Below, in pieces: positions 10,401 to 18,175 of a DNA stretch of 64,000 bases (within the stretch, counting starts at the first letter, position 1; the number at the start of each line of letters is the position of its first letter). The notes below the pieces were generated by a model, which made no database searches, was not told where the DNA came from, and saw only the letters and a list, made by a program, of their open reading frames with translations. The position numbers and the translations under genes are program-made. The DNA is from JAHEZL01 sp046074525 (GTDB lineage: Bacteria; Bacteroidota; Bacteroidia; Flavobacteriales_C; GCA-002722245), in the NCBI GenBank assembly GCA_046074525.1, contig JBJTOK010000043.1:186001-250000 (forward strand), given 5' to 3'.

Positions 10401-10819
10401 GTGAAAGCGATTTGGGCGAAGTGGAGTTTATAGCCAATTATTCTACTTATGTTTCTGCGAGCGGCGATACACTGGTGAAAAACGGAACAGGTAAGTTGCA
10501 GATTTTTAACCACGATGGCGGACTCAAATTCGAAGGCGAAGTGAAAAACTTCAAGAAGCAGGGCTGGTGGAAGGAATACAATAAGGAAGGAAAACTGATT
10601 GGTGCCGGACAATATTCTGATGATATGAAAAATGGTCGCTGGCTGTCGGGAGACCTCACTGGACTCAACTACCTGGATGGTGGTTGTTATGAATCAGAAA
10701 TTATCAAGGAGAAAGTCGACAAGGCAAATAAATATAAAATCGAAATCGTAGAGACCATCTATGAAAACGACGAGGAGAAAAGCACACAAACTTACACCTT
10801 CACCAGAAGCGTAGAGTAG
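7445..10819 (+). CDS. large exported MORN/YwqK-like repeat protein
   Basis: The frame is open from 7193, but the credible start is ATG 7445, giving a 1124-aa protein with a clean signal peptide (MKNTIFVFLMLLVVSASAQ). This start also lies behind a matching promoter at 7374-7402. The mature part carries many degenerate MORN/YwqK-type units of the form YYxNGKLxxExxY or GxWxxYxxxGK, such as EYYYNGKLMLESYAD, RYYSNGKVASCTYYNKEGK and GVWSYYNSVGRKLAEINY. Between them lie long beta-rich linkers and a very basic stretch (DDKRLKRRMRREMRKQK). I know no assigned function. It is likely periplasmic or outer-surface. It resembles the C-terminal fragment at the window start and the protein at 26363-30682. Confidence 0.85.
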   Translation: MKNTIFVFLMLLVVSASAQLDTFDFKNEKYLVHPFRVENAEEVKKPKYKRHRIPGFGRHKYSSRKLRKMMSEVENELSYELFNSINSRSTYTYSDYSHFNGEIPPVFDSLPTGKYVLLQDAPNTRKNRWRKRFGKEVLPLVRAEFSVEDGKINGRAILYTESGLMDKKLYYAAGLKDGECQNIFHVNGDSTYANISHYRMGLLDGPYTDYRSHNGKIYVEEEGTYKNGNPYGWHREYFYDEVKDSTYLSVEYFAEESGKFSKHYKEYYYNGKLMLESYADSASGLVNTEPPFSSFIDSLVTEKNKKGEAELRTVYSSFYTDHIPSETPFICYHRNGALMAKYSYDDSGNTIFDTIFTSSGKPVTVRTVLPDTNEHKRYVLTDFDLDGKIEARRFFASDSTGDYGIYQREGINKEGKYMVEFAEYAQLFEPGWKESSTDTLRLISIETHGGNVKYKYESPVLDHQKFIRTEDSERRFALDFKITSYDTASPAYQTILTASKAKLVLYTFKDTSSMADKRISSGKAFKQLMRLRTKGNFMDSLLLFYDGMPYTGRFDLCMHKEDEMVAKKGNKLVLNPFDLKTSMYSYDVAYGEGESEYDDKRLKRRMRREMRKQKLFLGRSHVELQFVNGRLVHGELKFNTPQDKITGYCDFKNSLPHGKLYARNIRKGAFGRMRKDETIETSLYEGFLDGKTEQWSYDKKEKKRYLKEVGYNDKGMPVDSNVRYYSNGKVASCTYYNKEGKLNGASIDYTKEGKIKAYSFYENGKQQGITYRINEIGDTMMIRNYVNDTLEGPAYDASIDYRTYKIKSQCYINYHKGEAVGNFTFMDGFGMKRLVFTIDSSRIDYFQYDYLLPNWESLLAFAGKVKVFHPNGKLYAEGNMQMYPETKEEKYAYNEDYMYEGGFDGDYEYSPVGEDYAAPLKMYKNGVWSYYNSVGRKLAEINYTQDSSYVMGADTSFAMGTYTGYYDNGRLKYKGFLISEEPVENCESDLGEVEFIANYSTYVSASGDTLVKNGTGKLQIFNHDGGLKFEGEVKNFKKQGWWKEYNKEGKLIGAGQYSDDMKNGRWLSGDLTGLNYLDGGCYESEIIKEKVDKANKYKIEIVETIYENDEEKSTQTYTFTRSVE

Positions 10820-10891
10820 TGGTGTCAATAAACAGGGAAAAGAAGAGCCGGATTTTTAACATTCGGTTCTTTAAATCTCTTCGACCATCAC

Positions 10892-10922
10892 TTTGTAAAA
10901 AACAAATAATTCGGTATGTTTG
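10892..10922 (+). promoter_or_regulatory. consensus promoter of ferritin
   Basis: TTTG (10892-10895), 19 nt, TATGTTTG (10915-10922): an exact match to the Bacteroidetes consensus TTTG-N19-TAnnTTTG. Ferritin starts 23 bases downstream at 10946. I see no obvious Fur-box dyad over it. Confidence 0.8.
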
Positions 10923-10945
10923 GTTGAAACCAACATTTAACTAAA

Positions 10946-11470
10946 ATGCTTTCCAAAAAAGTACAGGACACCTTAAACAAGCAAATTTTATTAGAAGCCG
11001 AATCCTCCAACCTTTATCTTTCTATGGCCTCCTGGGCTGAAAACAAAGGCTTGAGCGGTACAGCAGAATTCCTCTACCGTCACTCCGACGAAGAGAGATT
11101 GCACATGCTGAAACTGGTAAGATATGTGAATGAAAGAGGTGGACAAGCTAAAATCCCGGCCATTAAACAGCCGGCTACCGATTTTACTTCTCTTACTGTT
11201 TTGTTTGAAGGCTTGCTGAAACACGAAGTTTTTGTATCCGAAGAAATCAACCATGTGGTGGACATCTGCCTCAAGGAAAAAGATTTTACCACCCATAATT
11301 TCATGCAGTGGTACGTTGCTGAGCAAATTGAAGAAGAAGCAACTGCAAGAAAAATCATGGACAAGCTGCACCTCATCGGCAACGATAAAGGGGGTTTGTA
11401 TCTTTTTGACAGAGACCTTGAAAACCTGGCCGGACAATCAGTAGCGACCGGCGCGACCGACAAGGCATAA
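10946..11470 (+). CDS. ftnA: non-haem bacterial ferritin
   Basis: 174 aa four-helix-bundle ferritin, full length for the FtnA family. The ferroxidase-site residues are present at the standard positions: Glu17, Glu50, His53, Glu94, Gln127 and Glu130 (motifs LLEAESSN, DEERLHM, LKHEVF, AEQIEEE). It oxidises Fe2+ and stores iron as a mineral in a 24-subunit shell, lowering free iron and oxidative damage. It is transcribed from a consensus promoter. A short lipoprotein gene follows 31 bases downstream and may be cotranscribed. The C-terminal tail (residues about 160-174) is Gly/Ala/Thr-rich and looks disordered. Confidence 0.97.
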   Translation: MLSKKVQDTLNKQILLEAESSNLYLSMASWAENKGLSGTAEFLYRHSDEERLHMLKLVRYVNERGGQAKIPAIKQPATDFTSLTVLFEGLLKHEVFVSEEINHVVDICLKEKDFTTHNFMQWYVAEQIEEEATARKIMDKLHLIGNDKGGLYLFDRDLENLAGQSVATGATDKA

Positions 11471-11501
11471 AAAGCATTCATTACATTTTAATTTTTTTAT
11501 T

Positions 11502-11858
11502 TTGATCAGACTTATTGCGACCATAGCTCTTGTGCTCACTGCTGCTGTTTTTACAGGATGTCACCACTCCTATTACGATGATACAGTAAGAACGCCGAGG
11601 GGTAAGAATAAATACCGCGACAGTTACAGCTCTCGTCCCTTCAAAAAGAGCAGAGTACATCAGGATGATTCTTATTCGGCCGACAGCCGCAAAAAAGCCC
11701 AGGGCGATTACCGTGATAGTTATTCGGTAAAATCCAAAAAATCTTCTGGAAGCAAATACAAGGATTCCTACTCAATAGGCCGTGGTAAAAAGAGAAGATT
11801 GCACTTCTACGACAGCTTCTCTAGCAAGAAGAGAAAGAATATCTTCTTGTCGAAGTAA
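11502..11858 (+). CDS. small basic lipoprotein with five DSYS repeats
   Basis: 118 aa, apparently starting with TTG (no in-frame ATG precedes the signal sequence). Residues 1-20 form a lipoprotein signal with lipobox VFTGC and lipidation Cys20. The rest is low-complexity: five evenly spaced copies of a [YD]-x-D-S-[YF]-S unit (YRDSYSS, QDDSYSA, YRDSYSV, YKDSYSI, FYDSFSS) separated by Lys/Arg/Ser-rich linkers. I recognise no family. The regular Ser/Tyr/Asp spacing on a strongly basic backbone suggests an extended, membrane-anchored envelope peptide that binds an anion, mineral or cell-wall polymer, but this is inference. The 31-base gap after ferritin suggests cotranscription. Confidence 0.65.
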   Translation: MIRLIATIALVLTAAVFTGCHHSYYDDTVRTPRGKNKYRDSYSSRPFKKSRVHQDDSYSADSRKKAQGDYRDSYSVKSKKSSGSKYKDSYSIGRGKKRRLHFYDSFSSKKRKNIFLSK

Positions 11859-11877
11859 ATCCTATATCATCATTAAG

Positions 11878-12029
11878 ATGTATGTGTGGGTTTCCCTTAT
11901 GGAGAAGAGGGCGTGTGAAGGCTTTTTGTGTGATGGCGCGGCCATTCAAACGGCATAGTTTGTTCATCTCCCTCCTCCCGCACTTTCCTGCATACCCCTA
12001 TCGTCTATAAGGGAAACCCACGTACGCAT
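11878..12029. repeat. 152-bp imperfect inverted repeat element
   Basis: A left arm (11878-11900) and right arm (12007-12029) of 23 nt are complementary at 19 positions, with core ATAAGGGAAACCCAC. Three of the four mismatches become G-U pairs in RNA, leaving one true mismatch. The flanking inner sequence also pairs loosely (GAAGAGGGCGTGTGAAGG against the complement of the CCTGCATACCCCTATCGTC side). The element fills most of the 234-base gap between the DSYS lipoprotein and the cyclase gene. It resembles a REPIN or MITE-like palindrome or a long RNA hairpin. No T-run follows. Confidence 0.6.
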
Positions 12030-12092
12030 TACTTAAAACGATCAGTTTCTCATATAAAGCATGTTAGTAAAATTGCTAAAAATTCAAGCCTC

Positions 12093-15000
12093 TTGCCTCC
12101 ATTTTTTCCCTACTTTAGAAGCGCAGAAAAACCAATTCTTTTGAGGTCAGCATTTCTAATCCTTTCTTTGCTTTGTTTCCAGCTGCTGGCGGGACAAAGC
12201 GACGATATCAAGTTCAGTCGCTTTACCACCAAGGCCGGACTTTCCCACAACATTGTCAACGAAGTCATACAGGATGGAAGGGGATTTATGTGGTTTGGAA
12301 CACAGGACGGACTGAACCGCTACGATGGTTATAATTTCGTGGTGTACAAACCAGATCTCTACAACAGCACTTCATTATCCAATAACCGCATCACCGCCCT
12401 TTGTTATGATCCGAGAGGATTTATCTGGGTAGGAACTGCGGCCGGACTCAACATTTATAAAATCGATAGCGATCAGTTTATTTCTCTTTCCAACCTCGCC
12501 GGTAATTCACTTGCTGCAAGTAAGCTGGCTATACAGTCGATATATCGCGATCAGCTGGGAAGCATCTGGGTGGCAACACGTGAAGGCGGAATAAGTAAAA
12601 TCACCCTGATGGGCTCGGACCTCGAAAGTATTCAGGTAAAACATTTTGTTTATCAGCAAAGAGATCCCAACACTATTAGCTCCAATAACGTTACCGCCAT
12701 TACTCAGGATGCTTCGGGCATTATCTGGGTGGGTACCGATAACGGATTGAATATTTACAGTCAGCAAACACAAAACTTTAAAAGAATATTGCATGACAAG
12801 GGAAAAGGCGAAAGCTTGTCGAATAATTATATCACTTCCATCTCCGAAGACATCAACGGAGATGTTTGGGTAGGTACACGCCACGGCCTCAACAGGGTGA
12901 TGATCAATGAAAATGACATGAAGAACCTTGGGTTCAAGGTGCATCCTTATTTTTTCAATCCTGGAAATCCTTATTCTCTTTCCGATAATCGTATTCAAAA
13001 CGTTTTTCAGGATAAGGAAGGCATTCTCTGGGTGGGCACCGATCATGGCTTGAATGCTATCGATTTAACGGCAAAAAATCCAAAGGACACCACTTTCCAG
13101 TTTGTGAAATATTTTTCGGAAGCCATCAAGGAGCTCTCGCTGGCCCACAATAAAGTCAACAAAATTTTCCAGGATGAATCAGGTATTATCTGGCTGGCTA
13201 CTGAAAGAGGTGTAAGCAAATTCGATAAGCTTAAGCAGAAGCTGCAGAATTATTCCATGGAGCAGTACTGGGACATCACTACACATACTATCAATGTGTG
13301 GTCGCTTTGTGAAGATGATGCCGGTGGGTCCTGGGTAGGTAATGAAAAAGGCGTTTGCTACATCAATCGCAAAAAAGGCATTACAAGGAAGGTGGCTTAC
13401 AAAGAGCAGATGAATGTGTATGCATTGTGCTACGACAAAAAGAAAAGAGTGCTGGCGGGGACCGATCAAGGCTTGTTCATCGTTGAAAAAAACAGCGATA
13501 CTTCTTACGTTCTTAAGCGCTACAACCTTCCGGGAATAAAGGATTTTATTGATCCGGTTTATTCCATTCTCTGCGATTCAAGAGGCACCTACTGGATAGG
13601 CGGACAAAGGGGTTTGGTGGTGATGAACAATGCAGAAACAAAAGCTTTCAAACATTATTACGATGTCAATAATTTCAAGGGAATAGGCAAAGGCGCCATC
13701 AATTTTATTTTTGAAGATGCCTCTCATGCTATCTGGCTGGCAACAAATGGCGGGGGATTGAATAAAGTGCTGAATCCGCATGATTTGAATCTTCTTGAAT
13801 TTTTAAAAATTACTCACGACAAAAAGATTCCTTCGTCCCTTAACAACGATGTTATCCTTTGTATTGAAGAGTATCCTAAAGGTACGTTGTGGTTGGGAAC
13901 TTACGGCGGTGGACTCAACAAATACGATATAGAAAGAGGAAGAACAAAACATTTCACCGAGCAAAACGGATTGAGCAACAACATTCTTTACGGTATCCTG
14001 AGAGATAATTCAGGAAAGCTCTGGCTGAGCACCAATAAAGGACTTTCCAAATTTGATCCTGTAGCTGAAAAATTTCGTGTATTCAAGGAAGAAGACGGTT
14101 TACAAAGCGATGAATTCAATAAAGGGGCTTTTTATAAATCGAAAAGAGGCGAATTGTATTTCGGTGGTATCAACGGTTTCAATGTCTTTTTCCCTGAAGA
14201 TGTGAAGCCGAATAAAGTACCACCCAAAATTGCGCTTACCGCTCTTTTGTTGTCGAATAAATTGATAGAACCGGGACCGAATTCCCTTTTGAAAAAAGAC
14301 ATCAATTCATTGGAATACATTGAGATTCCTTATGTTGATAACGCCATTACCATTCGCTATTCAGGCTTGCATTTCACGTCGCCGGAGAACAACCAATATT
14401 CTTATATTCTGGAAGGTTTTATGGAAAACTGGCAGGATGTTGGAAACAAGCGTGAAGTGAGTTTCACCAACCTTGATCCGGGAATTTATACTTTCCGTGT
14501 ACGTGCTGCAAATAGCGATGGAATCAAGTCGAATGATGTTCCTTCCCTGAAAATCATTATCACACCGCCTTTCTGGATGACCTGGTGGTTCCGCACTTTT
14601 ATTATCGCGATTGTTTTGGCCATTGTTTTGGGGGTTTACTATTCCCGTGTAGCCATCATCAAAACTCAGAAGAGGGTTTTGGAATACAAGGTTCAGCAGC
14701 GCACGGAAGAGGTAATGCAGAAAAAGGGGGAGATAGAGGAGCAAAAAGAGAAACTGGAAATAGAGAAAAACAAAACGGAGCAACTCCTCCTGAATATTCT
14801 TCCTGCTGAAACCGCGAAAGAGTTATTGTCTACCGGTCGCGCTGCACCGCGCCACTACAGGATGGTGACAGTGATGTTTGCTGACTTTAAGGGCTTTACG
14901 CAAATTGCTGAGCGCCTTCGTCCGGCCGAGCTCGTGGAGGAACTTGATACAGCATTTAATGCCTTCGATGATATTGCCGACAAGCACAATATTGAAAAAA

Positions 15001-16079
15001 TTAAAACCAGCGGTGATGCCTATATGGCTGCGGGTGGCGTGCCTATCCGTAACAAAACCAACCCTGTGGATTGCATTCTCGCGGCGATGCAGATACAGGC
15101 GTATATTAAGGATCAGGTGCAGCAAAACATCAATAATCCCGATAAGCCGAAATGGGAGTTGCGTGTAGGTATCCACACCGGTGAAATCATTGCGGGGGTG
15201 GTAGGAAAAAAGAAATTCGCCTATGATATCTGGGGCAATACGGTGAATACGGCAAGCCGTATGGAATCGAGCTCCCAGCCCGGACAAATCAATATCTCCG
15301 GAACGACCTATAACATGGTGCAGGAGTATTTTGATTGCGAATACCGGGGTAAAATCCCTGTGAAAAACAAGGGCGATATCGATATGTATTTCGTTAAGGG
15401 GATCAAGCCGGAACTGTCGAAAGACCGCAAGGGTCTCGTTCCGAATATCGCCTTCCAGGAGCTGCACCATTTCAATGTGTACAGCAAGCTCAACTACAAT
15501 AAGGTGAAGCAGTATGTGATCAACAAGCTGGAAAAAGAATTGCCTGAAAACCTGTATTACCATGGTCCGCACCATACCCGAGATGTTGTTCAGGCGGCCG
15601 AAAGAATTGGTAAGGCAGAAGGACTTGATCCTGAAGAACTGATGCTGGTGAAAATGGCGGCGCTGCTGCACGATGCAGGCTTCCTCAACAAGTATTGGAG
15701 CAATGAGCCTGAAGGCGTGAAAATCGCCAAGGAAATGCTTCCTGCTTATGGGTTCACTGACTCGCAGATTGATATTATTGAAGGATTGATCATGGCGACC
15801 AGCATTCCGCAAAAGCCAACCAATCACCTGGAAGAGATCATTTGCGATGCCGACTTAGATTATCTTGGAAGGGATGATTTTGAAAAGATCAGTTTGACTT
15901 TACAGCAGGAGCTTCTCGATTACGGAGGGATCAAAAATCCTGAAGACTGGGATCCTATCCAGGTGAAATTCCTCACCGCCCATAAGTACTTCACGAAAAC
16001 CAATATTGAAACACGCCAGGCCAAAAAGCAGGAGCATCTCGAAAATATCAAGAGAAGAATAGAAGCGAATAGTAAGTAA
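12093..16079 (+). CDS. sensor propeller - Y_Y_Y - adenylate cyclase - HD phosphohydrolase fusion
   Basis: 1328 aa. A signal sequence ends LLAGQ. Two beta-propellers follow, built of Reg_prop units (repeated DxxGxxWxGTxxGLNxY motifs, about 40-690), then a Y_Y_Y domain (about 740-825), one membrane helix (about 830-850) and a coiled coil. The class III cyclase domain has metal Asp931 (MFADFKGF) and Asp975 (SGDAYM), ATP-selecting Lys971 and Asp1045, and transition-state Asn1052 and Arg1056 (NTVNTASRME). The C-terminal HD domain shows His1157/1160/1161, His1193-Asp1194 (LLHDAG) and an Asp cluster at 1252-1256. The propeller region should sense a periplasmic glycan or peptide, as in hybrid two-component systems, with the cyclase replacing the kinase. 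No ATG is available: TTG 12093 opens the frame, while TTG 12141 gives a tighter signal peptide. What the HD domain hydrolyses is unknown. Confidence 0.9.
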   Translation: MPPFFPYFRSAEKPILLRSAFLILSLLCFQLLAGQSDDIKFSRFTTKAGLSHNIVNEVIQDGRGFMWFGTQDGLNRYDGYNFVVYKPDLYNSTSLSNNRITALCYDPRGFIWVGTAAGLNIYKIDSDQFISLSNLAGNSLAASKLAIQSIYRDQLGSIWVATREGGISKITLMGSDLESIQVKHFVYQQRDPNTISSNNVTAITQDASGIIWVGTDNGLNIYSQQTQNFKRILHDKGKGESLSNNYITSISEDINGDVWVGTRHGLNRVMINENDMKNLGFKVHPYFFNPGNPYSLSDNRIQNVFQDKEGILWVGTDHGLNAIDLTAKNPKDTTFQFVKYFSEAIKELSLAHNKVNKIFQDESGIIWLATERGVSKFDKLKQKLQNYSMEQYWDITTHTINVWSLCEDDAGGSWVGNEKGVCYINRKKGITRKVAYKEQMNVYALCYDKKKRVLAGTDQGLFIVEKNSDTSYVLKRYNLPGIKDFIDPVYSILCDSRGTYWIGGQRGLVVMNNAETKAFKHYYDVNNFKGIGKGAINFIFEDASHAIWLATNGGGLNKVLNPHDLNLLEFLKITHDKKIPSSLNNDVILCIEEYPKGTLWLGTYGGGLNKYDIERGRTKHFTEQNGLSNNILYGILRDNSGKLWLSTNKGLSKFDPVAEKFRVFKEEDGLQSDEFNKGAFYKSKRGELYFGGINGFNVFFPEDVKPNKVPPKIALTALLLSNKLIEPGPNSLLKKDINSLEYIEIPYVDNAITIRYSGLHFTSPENNQYSYILEGFMENWQDVGNKREVSFTNLDPGIYTFRVRAANSDGIKSNDVPSLKIIITPPFWMTWWFRTFIIAIVLAIVLGVYYSRVAIIKTQKRVLEYKVQQRTEEVMQKKGEIEEQKEKLEIEKNKTEQLLLNILPAETAKELLSTGRAAPRHYRMVTVMFADFKGFTQIAERLRPAELVEELDTAFNAFDDIADKHNIEKIKTSGDAYMAAGGVPIRNKTNPVDCILAAMQIQAYIKDQVQQNINNPDKPKWELRVGIHTGEIIAGVVGKKKFAYDIWGNTVNTASRMESSSQPGQINISGTTYNMVQEYFDCEYRGKIPVKNKGDIDMYFVKGIKPELSKDRKGLVPNIAFQELHHFNVYSKLNYNKVKQYVINKLEKELPENLYYHGPHHTRDVVQAAERIGKAEGLDPEELMLVKMAALLHDAGFLNKYWSNEPEGVKIAKEMLPAYGFTDSQIDIIEGLIMATSIPQKPTNHLEEIICDADLDYLGRDDFEKISLTLQQELLDYGGIKNPEDWDPIQVKFLTAHKYFTKTNIETRQAKKQEHLENIKRRIEANSK

Positions 16080-16216
16080 TCTTCCTGTTTTAAAGCCAAG
16101 TACCATTTTCACATCCAGTGCGTTGTTATCAGTCTTATGATGAGGTTGCTTCAAATTTTGAGTACAAAATTCTCGCAAGGACGCTGGGTGTGTGAGGAAA
16201 GTAAAAAGAGAGAAAA

Positions 16217-16250
16217 CAAAAAAACCCCCGCATTTCGCGGGGCTTTTTCT
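16217..16250. terminator. bidirectional intrinsic terminator
   Basis: Stem CCCCGC (16226-16231) / GCGGGG (16237-16242), loop ATTTC, with an A-run before and T-run after (CTTTTTC). It lies between the convergent cyclase and UspA genes and fits both directions. The rest of the 188-base gap holds only a small dyad AATTTTG-N4-CAAAATT at 16154-16171. Confidence 0.85.
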
Positions 16251-16267
16251 TTATAAACTCGTTCGAA

Positions 16268-17101
16268 TTAAACCGTTCTGTAGTTGTACATCGGGTTCTT
16301 TTCTGTAAAGTCTTTGGTTGGATTCACCGTCAGCACAGGAATTTGTGCTTCATTGGTAATCAATGCCTCTTCACTTTGTTTGAAGATAGGATTGATGTTT
16401 CTGTAGTTGAGGTTGATGATAGCGATCAAATCCGCATCAACACTCACTGCATAGTGAATACAGTGCTTTGCGAAATCACCATCTTCTTCGCTGATGCTTA
16501 CTTCAAAAGGAACTTTTTGCTGTGCAAAGAATTTTTTAGCGTAAGCGATATTGGCTTCTAACTGTTTTTTGGTGAAAGGATCATCTTCCTTGTTACCGAA
16601 GATGTGTACTGTTGAGCCGAGTCGGGTGGCCATCGCAGCTGTCATATCGAGTTTAAGCTTGGTCTCTGCTGAGAGGTCGATAGGGAAAACAATGTTTTTG
16701 TAGCTTTCAGGAACACGTTTGTCCTGAACAACAATGAATGGGATTGTAGAAGCGGTAATTACCTTCATGGCGTAGCTGCCTACAAGGTGCTGGATGCCTT
16801 TTCTGCCATGCGTTCCCATGATGATGAGCTGAACATCCATGGCTTCGGCCACTTCAGGAATTTGCTTGAGAAAATCGCCAACGGCCACTTTCATTTCTGC
16901 TTTCACGCCCGATTCGCGGATTTCGTTAACAATGGGTTGCAGTTTCTCAAGTGCTTTCTGAACCTGCGCTTCTTTTTCTACCACATGGATGATGATAATC
17001 TTACCATTCATGATGTTGGCTACTTTCTTGCCATGGTTGATGGCTGTTGTAGCCACCGAAGTAAAGTCTGTTGGAATGAGAATTTTATAGTTTGTTTCCA
17101 T
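16268..17101 (-). CDS. tandem-domain universal stress protein
   Basis: 277 aa with two Usp domains. The first (about 1-145) begins YKILIPTDFTSVATTAINHG and contains IIMGTHGRKGIQHLVGSYAMKVI, an ATP-binding G-2x-G-9x-G-type loop. The second (about 150-270) begins YKNIVFPIDLSAETKLKL and has a poorer nucleotide motif (LIAIINLNYRNINPIFKQSEEALI). Tandem UspA proteins of this kind are frequent in Bacteroidota and are linked to stress survival. The partner or signal is not known. A well-matched promoter (17142-17171) precedes it, and transcription ends at the hairpin at 16217-16250. Confidence 0.92.
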   Translation of the reverse strand: METNYKILIPTDFTSVATTAINHGKKVANIMNGKIIIIHVVEKEAQVQKALEKLQPIVNEIRESGVKAEMKVAVGDFLKQIPEVAEAMDVQLIIMGTHGRKGIQHLVGSYAMKVITASTIPFIVVQDKRVPESYKNIVFPIDLSAETKLKLDMTAAMATRLGSTVHIFGNKEDDPFTKKQLEANIAYAKKFFAQQKVPFEVSISEEDGDFAKHCIHYAVSVDADLIAIINLNYRNINPIFKQSEEALITNEAQIPVLTVNPTKDFTEKNPMYNYRTV

Positions 17102-17141
17102 AGTCAGGAATTTATACTTGCCCGTTTGATTAAGTTGATAA

Positions 17142-17171
17142 CAAAAATATATAATAATTACATAGTGTCAA
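17142..17171 (-). promoter_or_regulatory. promoter of the UspA gene
   Basis: On the minus strand: TTG (plus-strand 17169-17171), 19 nt, TATTTTTG (plus-strand 17142-17149), matching TTG-N19-TAnnTTTG. The start codon is 40 bases downstream, giving a leader of roughly 35 nt. Confidence 0.7.
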
Positions 17172-17206
17172 TTAAGATAATAAAAAACCCATTAAAAAAT
17201 CGCTCT

Positions 17207-18175
17207 TTACTTTTTTGAGGCATAAAAATAGCGCTGTACAGCGATGAAGTAATAAGGGTAAAAATGCGTGTAAGAAGCCTTTATGAGCGGCAATCCCACC
17301 GACAAATCGAGCCGGGTATTAGAGGAAAAAACAAACTGAATTCCGGGATGTACATCTACATAATTTCCGGCTTTAAGCAGGTCGGTTTCCACGGAAATTT
17401 CTGTGCCATCCTGAAAAACCTTCGCCCCCTGATAGGCCTTTCCCATGAATTCGGCATAGAGACTAATGCTGGTTTCCTGATAGCTCGAATATTGCTTTGG
17501 GGAAAGCAAATAGCCAAAAGACAAATTGTATTGTAAGGCTTTTCCGTATTCAATAATGATGGGCGTTATCGTGCCGATAGAGAGTTGCGAAGTACCGCTG
17601 TAGGAGCCTGGAATAATAAATCCCGAAGAGAGGGAAACCGCAAAATGATTTTTTAAATAAGTGATGATGAGTCCGCTGCCATAGCCCTTGGTATCGTCCA
17701 TGAGGTTAGGCTCGGCCTCGTCGTGCGCTGCGTTCACATTCGACCATTCGGCATACGCTGCGCCGCGAAAATGCGTTTTCATACCGTCAATACTGAGGAA
17801 GCGGAACTTTGCATACAAGTGAATGCCATTGAAAAGATAGGGGTACACCACACCGCGCTGGAAAGGCTGCACATAATAAATCGTTTGGTTGCCCACGTGC
17901 TTGTGCGTGACGAGGTTATTGGGTAAAGTGTTGCCGTGGTGATTGGAAGCTGTGATATCGGCCATAATGGTGAGTCGTGGAAGTAAGCCGTACATCAATC
18001 GGATCCCACTCATATTGCGCCACACCTCGTATTCTTTATAGGAATGCGAAAAAGCCCTTGCGCCCAAAACGCCCTTGGGGACATTGCTGGCCTGCTCGTT
18101 GAGCGGAAAAAGCTCCTGGGCCGGCAGATGCAGCGAAAGCAACAGCAATGCAGCTATGACGATTTTGCGCATCAT
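17207..18175 (-). CDS. outer-membrane beta-barrel protein of the metal cassette
   Basis: 322 aa with a signal peptide (MRKIVIAALLLLSLHLPAQ). The mature part has alternating amphipathic strands ending in an aromatic-rich terminus (YFIAVQRYFYASKK), typical of an outer-membrane barrel of the transporter/MetA-degradation-like type. Its ATG overlaps the stop codon of the HMA-domain gene (ATGA), so the two are translationally coupled. That neighbour and the facing copper-type cassette suggest a role in metal efflux or detection. No metal motif is evident apart from scattered His (SNHHGNTL, THKHVGN). The second Met at position 2 is an equally good start. Confidence 0.7.
   Translation of the reverse strand: MMRKIVIAALLLLSLHLPAQELFPLNEQASNVPKGVLGARAFSHSYKEYEVWRNMSGIRLMYGLLPRLTIMADITASNHHGNTLPNNLVTHKHVGNQTIYYVQPFQRGVVYPYLFNGIHLYAKFRFLSIDGMKTHFRGAAYAEWSNVNAAHDEAEPNLMDDTKGYGSGLIITYLKNHFAVSLSSGFIIPGSYSGTSQLSIGTITPIIIEYGKALQYNLSFGYLLSPKQYSSYQETSISLYAEFMGKAYQGAKVFQDGTEISVETDLLKAGNYVDVHPGIQFVFSSNTRLDLSVGLPLIKASYTHFYPYYFIAVQRYFYASKK

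Noticed and set aside
14823..15827. 334-aa minus-strand frame opposite the cyclase/HD region
   Set aside because: It lies entirely opposite conserved catalytic motifs and has no recognisable protein features.
16154..16171. Dyad AATTTTG-N4-CAAAATT between the cyclase and UspA genes
   Set aside because: A/T-rich and short; may be chance, and the real terminator at 16217 explains the gap.
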